From contig PMXT01000083.1 of assembly GCA_003170995.1 (NCBI GenBank), forward strand, positions 1 through 6,749: 6,749 bases of DNA, written 5' to 3'. The position numbers were made by a program, and so were the translations under genes. The stretch is from Actinomycetota bacterium (lineage in GTDB: Bacteria > Actinomycetota > Thermoleophilia > Gaiellales > Gaiellaceae). A model generated the notes under the pieces. It was not told the DNA's origin, made no database searches, and worked only from the letters and a program-made list of their open reading frames with translations. Below, one piece after another: positions 6,089-6,749 of this stretch. Position 1 is the first letter of the stretch. Each line of letters opens with the position of its first letter.

Positions 6089-6469
6089 TCATCTCCGGAG
6101 GGCGATCACTCGCACCGGGCACGAACAAACCGCACAAACCCCGCTCGTCGGGGCAGGATGGTGCGACCTTGTCCGTCGTCCTGCGAGAGCTTGATCTATG
6201 ACAATCTGCGCTGGCCGCCCGCGAGGCGGCAGCCCCCTCCTCTTGCGCTCACGATACGACGCCGACGCCTTCGCCCGGCATCGCCTGCCCTTGAGCTTCC
6301 CGAGCCAGGTCGCTTGCGCTTCCTGGCGCTGGATGCGCCTCGCCGCTCGACGACACCCCTCGCAGCAATAGCGCTGCCCTCGGTAGTGCCTCACGCAGAC
6401 CACGAACGGGCACGAGCACCATCGGCACACGATGGCGTAACCCGGACGACCGCACTCCTCGGCACACAC
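6089..6469 (-). CDS. Small Cys-rich zinc-finger protein, element 2
   Basis: This 126-aa protein has ligands C15-x2-C18-x6-C25-x2-H28-x6-C35-x3-C39, exactly the spacing of the element 1 protein but with His in place of the fourth Cys. YRGQRYC is shared. A basic Arg/Lys-rich linker (39-85) follows, and the C-terminus ends in a further CxxC (C112, C115). An N-terminal C2-x3-C6 may add to metal binding. The start GTG 6469 has GGAG only two bases upstream, which is closer than optimal; the next in-frame start, GTG 6430, would leave out six residues that are typical of the N-terminus, so 6469 is preferred. It lies 18 bases before the parB-like gene. Nucleic-acid binding is likely; its job in transposition is unknown. 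Confidence 0.78.
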   Translation of the reverse strand: MCAEECGRPGYAIVCRWCSCPFVVCVRHYRGQRYCCEGCRRAARRIQRQEAQATWLGKLKGRRCRAKASASYRERKRRGLPPRGRPAQIVIDQALAGRRTRSHHPAPTSGVCAVCSCPVRVIALRR

Positions 6470-6508
6470 GTCTCCGCCGGGCCGGTCCCGCTCTCCTCGC
6501 TCCCAACC

Positions 6509-6518
6509 ACTGGACGCC
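6509..6518 (-). promoter_or_regulatory. Leader motif GGCGTCCAGT shared with element 1
   Basis: This is the partner of GGCGTCCACT at 230..239, 57 bases after the end of hairpin A and 39 bases before the zinc-finger start. Just upstream on the same strand is the perfect 10-base palindrome ATCCGCGGAT (6520..6529). Confidence 0.45.
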
Positions 6519-6551
6519 TATCCGCGGATCTGGCAAAGACTTCTCGTCTTC

Positions 6552-6567
6552 CCGCGAACCACCGCGG
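6552..6567 (-). promoter_or_regulatory. Second leader stem-loop of element 2
   Basis: CCGCG (6567..6563 read on the - strand) pairs with CGCGG (6556..6552) around a 6-base loop, 8 bases after hairpin A. A weaker stem, AAGAC with GTCTT, follows. The tandem arrangement resembles element 1, although the sequences differ. Confidence 0.4.
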
Positions 6568-6575
6568 AAAGGCAC

Positions 6576-6604
6576 GAGGGCCCGGAGCGCGAATCCGGGC
6601 CCTC
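6576..6604 (-). promoter_or_regulatory. Conserved leader hairpin A of element 2
   Basis: On the - strand GAGGGCCCGGA (6604..6594) pairs perfectly with TCCGGGCCCTC (6586..6576) around the loop TTCGCGC. The first ten bases of the 5' arm and the TTCGC of the loop are identical to hairpin A of element 1. It lies 106 bases before the zinc-finger start. There is no T-run after it, so a simple terminator is unlikely. Confidence 0.75.
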
Positions 6605-6749
6605 ACCTTCCTTCTGGCAAGGCGTCGCCGGCCTCACTCATGCTGGCTGCCGACCAGCTCGCTCCGCGAACTTCCACCTGCCTGCTTCTGGTGAGCAGAC
6701 CCCCGCCGATTCTCGCGAGCGCCTAAGTTTCTTTGCCAAAGGAGAAGAC
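6605..6749. other. Outer flank of element 2, no gene seen
   Basis: No credible reading frame starts here. The outer terminal repeat of element 2 should lie in or just beyond this stretch but was not recognised. The last 30 bases are less G+C rich than the rest and include the 11-base near-palindrome CTTTGCCAAAG (6731..6741), so the edge of the element may be close. Confidence 0.3.

Larger units (their letters stand above)
3710..6749 (-). mobile_element. Element 2: interrupted IS21-like operon with zinc-finger and parB-like genes
   Basis: Reading leftwards the order is leader hairpin, zinc-finger gene, parB-like gene, istA, truncated istB. This matches the layout of element 1 apart from the second gene. 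The left boundary is the junction with element 1 at 3709/3710. The outer (right) terminal repeat was not identified: no sequence between 6605 and the window edge resembles the ends of element 1, so the stated right limit is the window edge and not a determined boundary. The loss of istB makes this copy non-autonomous unless an IstB is supplied from elsewhere. Confidence 0.7.

Noticed and set aside
5162..6694. 510-codon open frame on the + strand opposite the parB-like and zinc-finger genes
   Set aside because: It is antisense to two genes with clear motifs, changes character along its length and has no family signature.
6718..6726. AGCGCCTAA here and TAAGGCGCT at 13..21 form a short inverted pair near the two window ends
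   Set aside because: Nine bases with no extension (only the neighbouring bases differ) is too short to call outer terminal repeats of element 2 in sequence of this composition.

Overview
The window is G+C rich (about two thirds by eye) and consists almost entirely of transposon DNA; no host gene can be recognised. The base composition and the presence of IS21-like elements with extra accessory genes would fit a myxobacterium or another high-GC soil or aquatic bacterium. That placement is a low-confidence inference, because nothing here is a taxonomic marker.

Element 1 (22..3709, + strand) is a complete IS21-like unit of 3688 bp. It is bounded by imperfect 48-bp terminal inverted repeats that begin 5'-TGT and end ACA-3'. 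In order it carries a structured leader with a strong hairpin (145..175), a small Cys-rich zinc-finger protein, a 124-aa protein of unknown function, an IstA-type DDE transposase, an IstB-type AAA+ ATPase and a 133-aa protein of unknown function. The last four genes are tightly coupled (4-bp overlap, 26-bp overlap, 2-bp gap), as expected of one transcript.

Element 2 (about 3710 to beyond 6604, - strand) is a second, only distantly related IS21-like operon facing the other way. It has a leader hairpin (6576..6604), a homologous zinc-finger protein, a ParB-like protein, an IstA-type transposase, and the first 23 codons of an istB gene. That istB is cut off exactly at the right end of element 1, and the stop codon is supplied by the terminal repeat of element 1. 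The simplest reading is that element 1 inserted into istB of element 2. The 21 bases left of element 1 do not look like the rest of istB, and no convincing target duplication is seen, so a later deletion or rearrangement is possible.

The most interesting feature is that the two divergent transposase operons share the same 5' module: an almost identical GC-rich hairpin with a TTCGC loop, a GGCGTCCA motif about 55 bases downstream of it, and then a zinc-finger gene with the same Cys spacing. Each operon then has a different protein (124-aa unknown or ParB-like) in the slot before istA. In element 1 the zinc-finger start codon lies inside a further hairpin that displays the Shine-Dalgarno sequence in its loop. 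This suggests a conserved, possibly RNA-level, control or targeting device used by a group of IS21 relatives.
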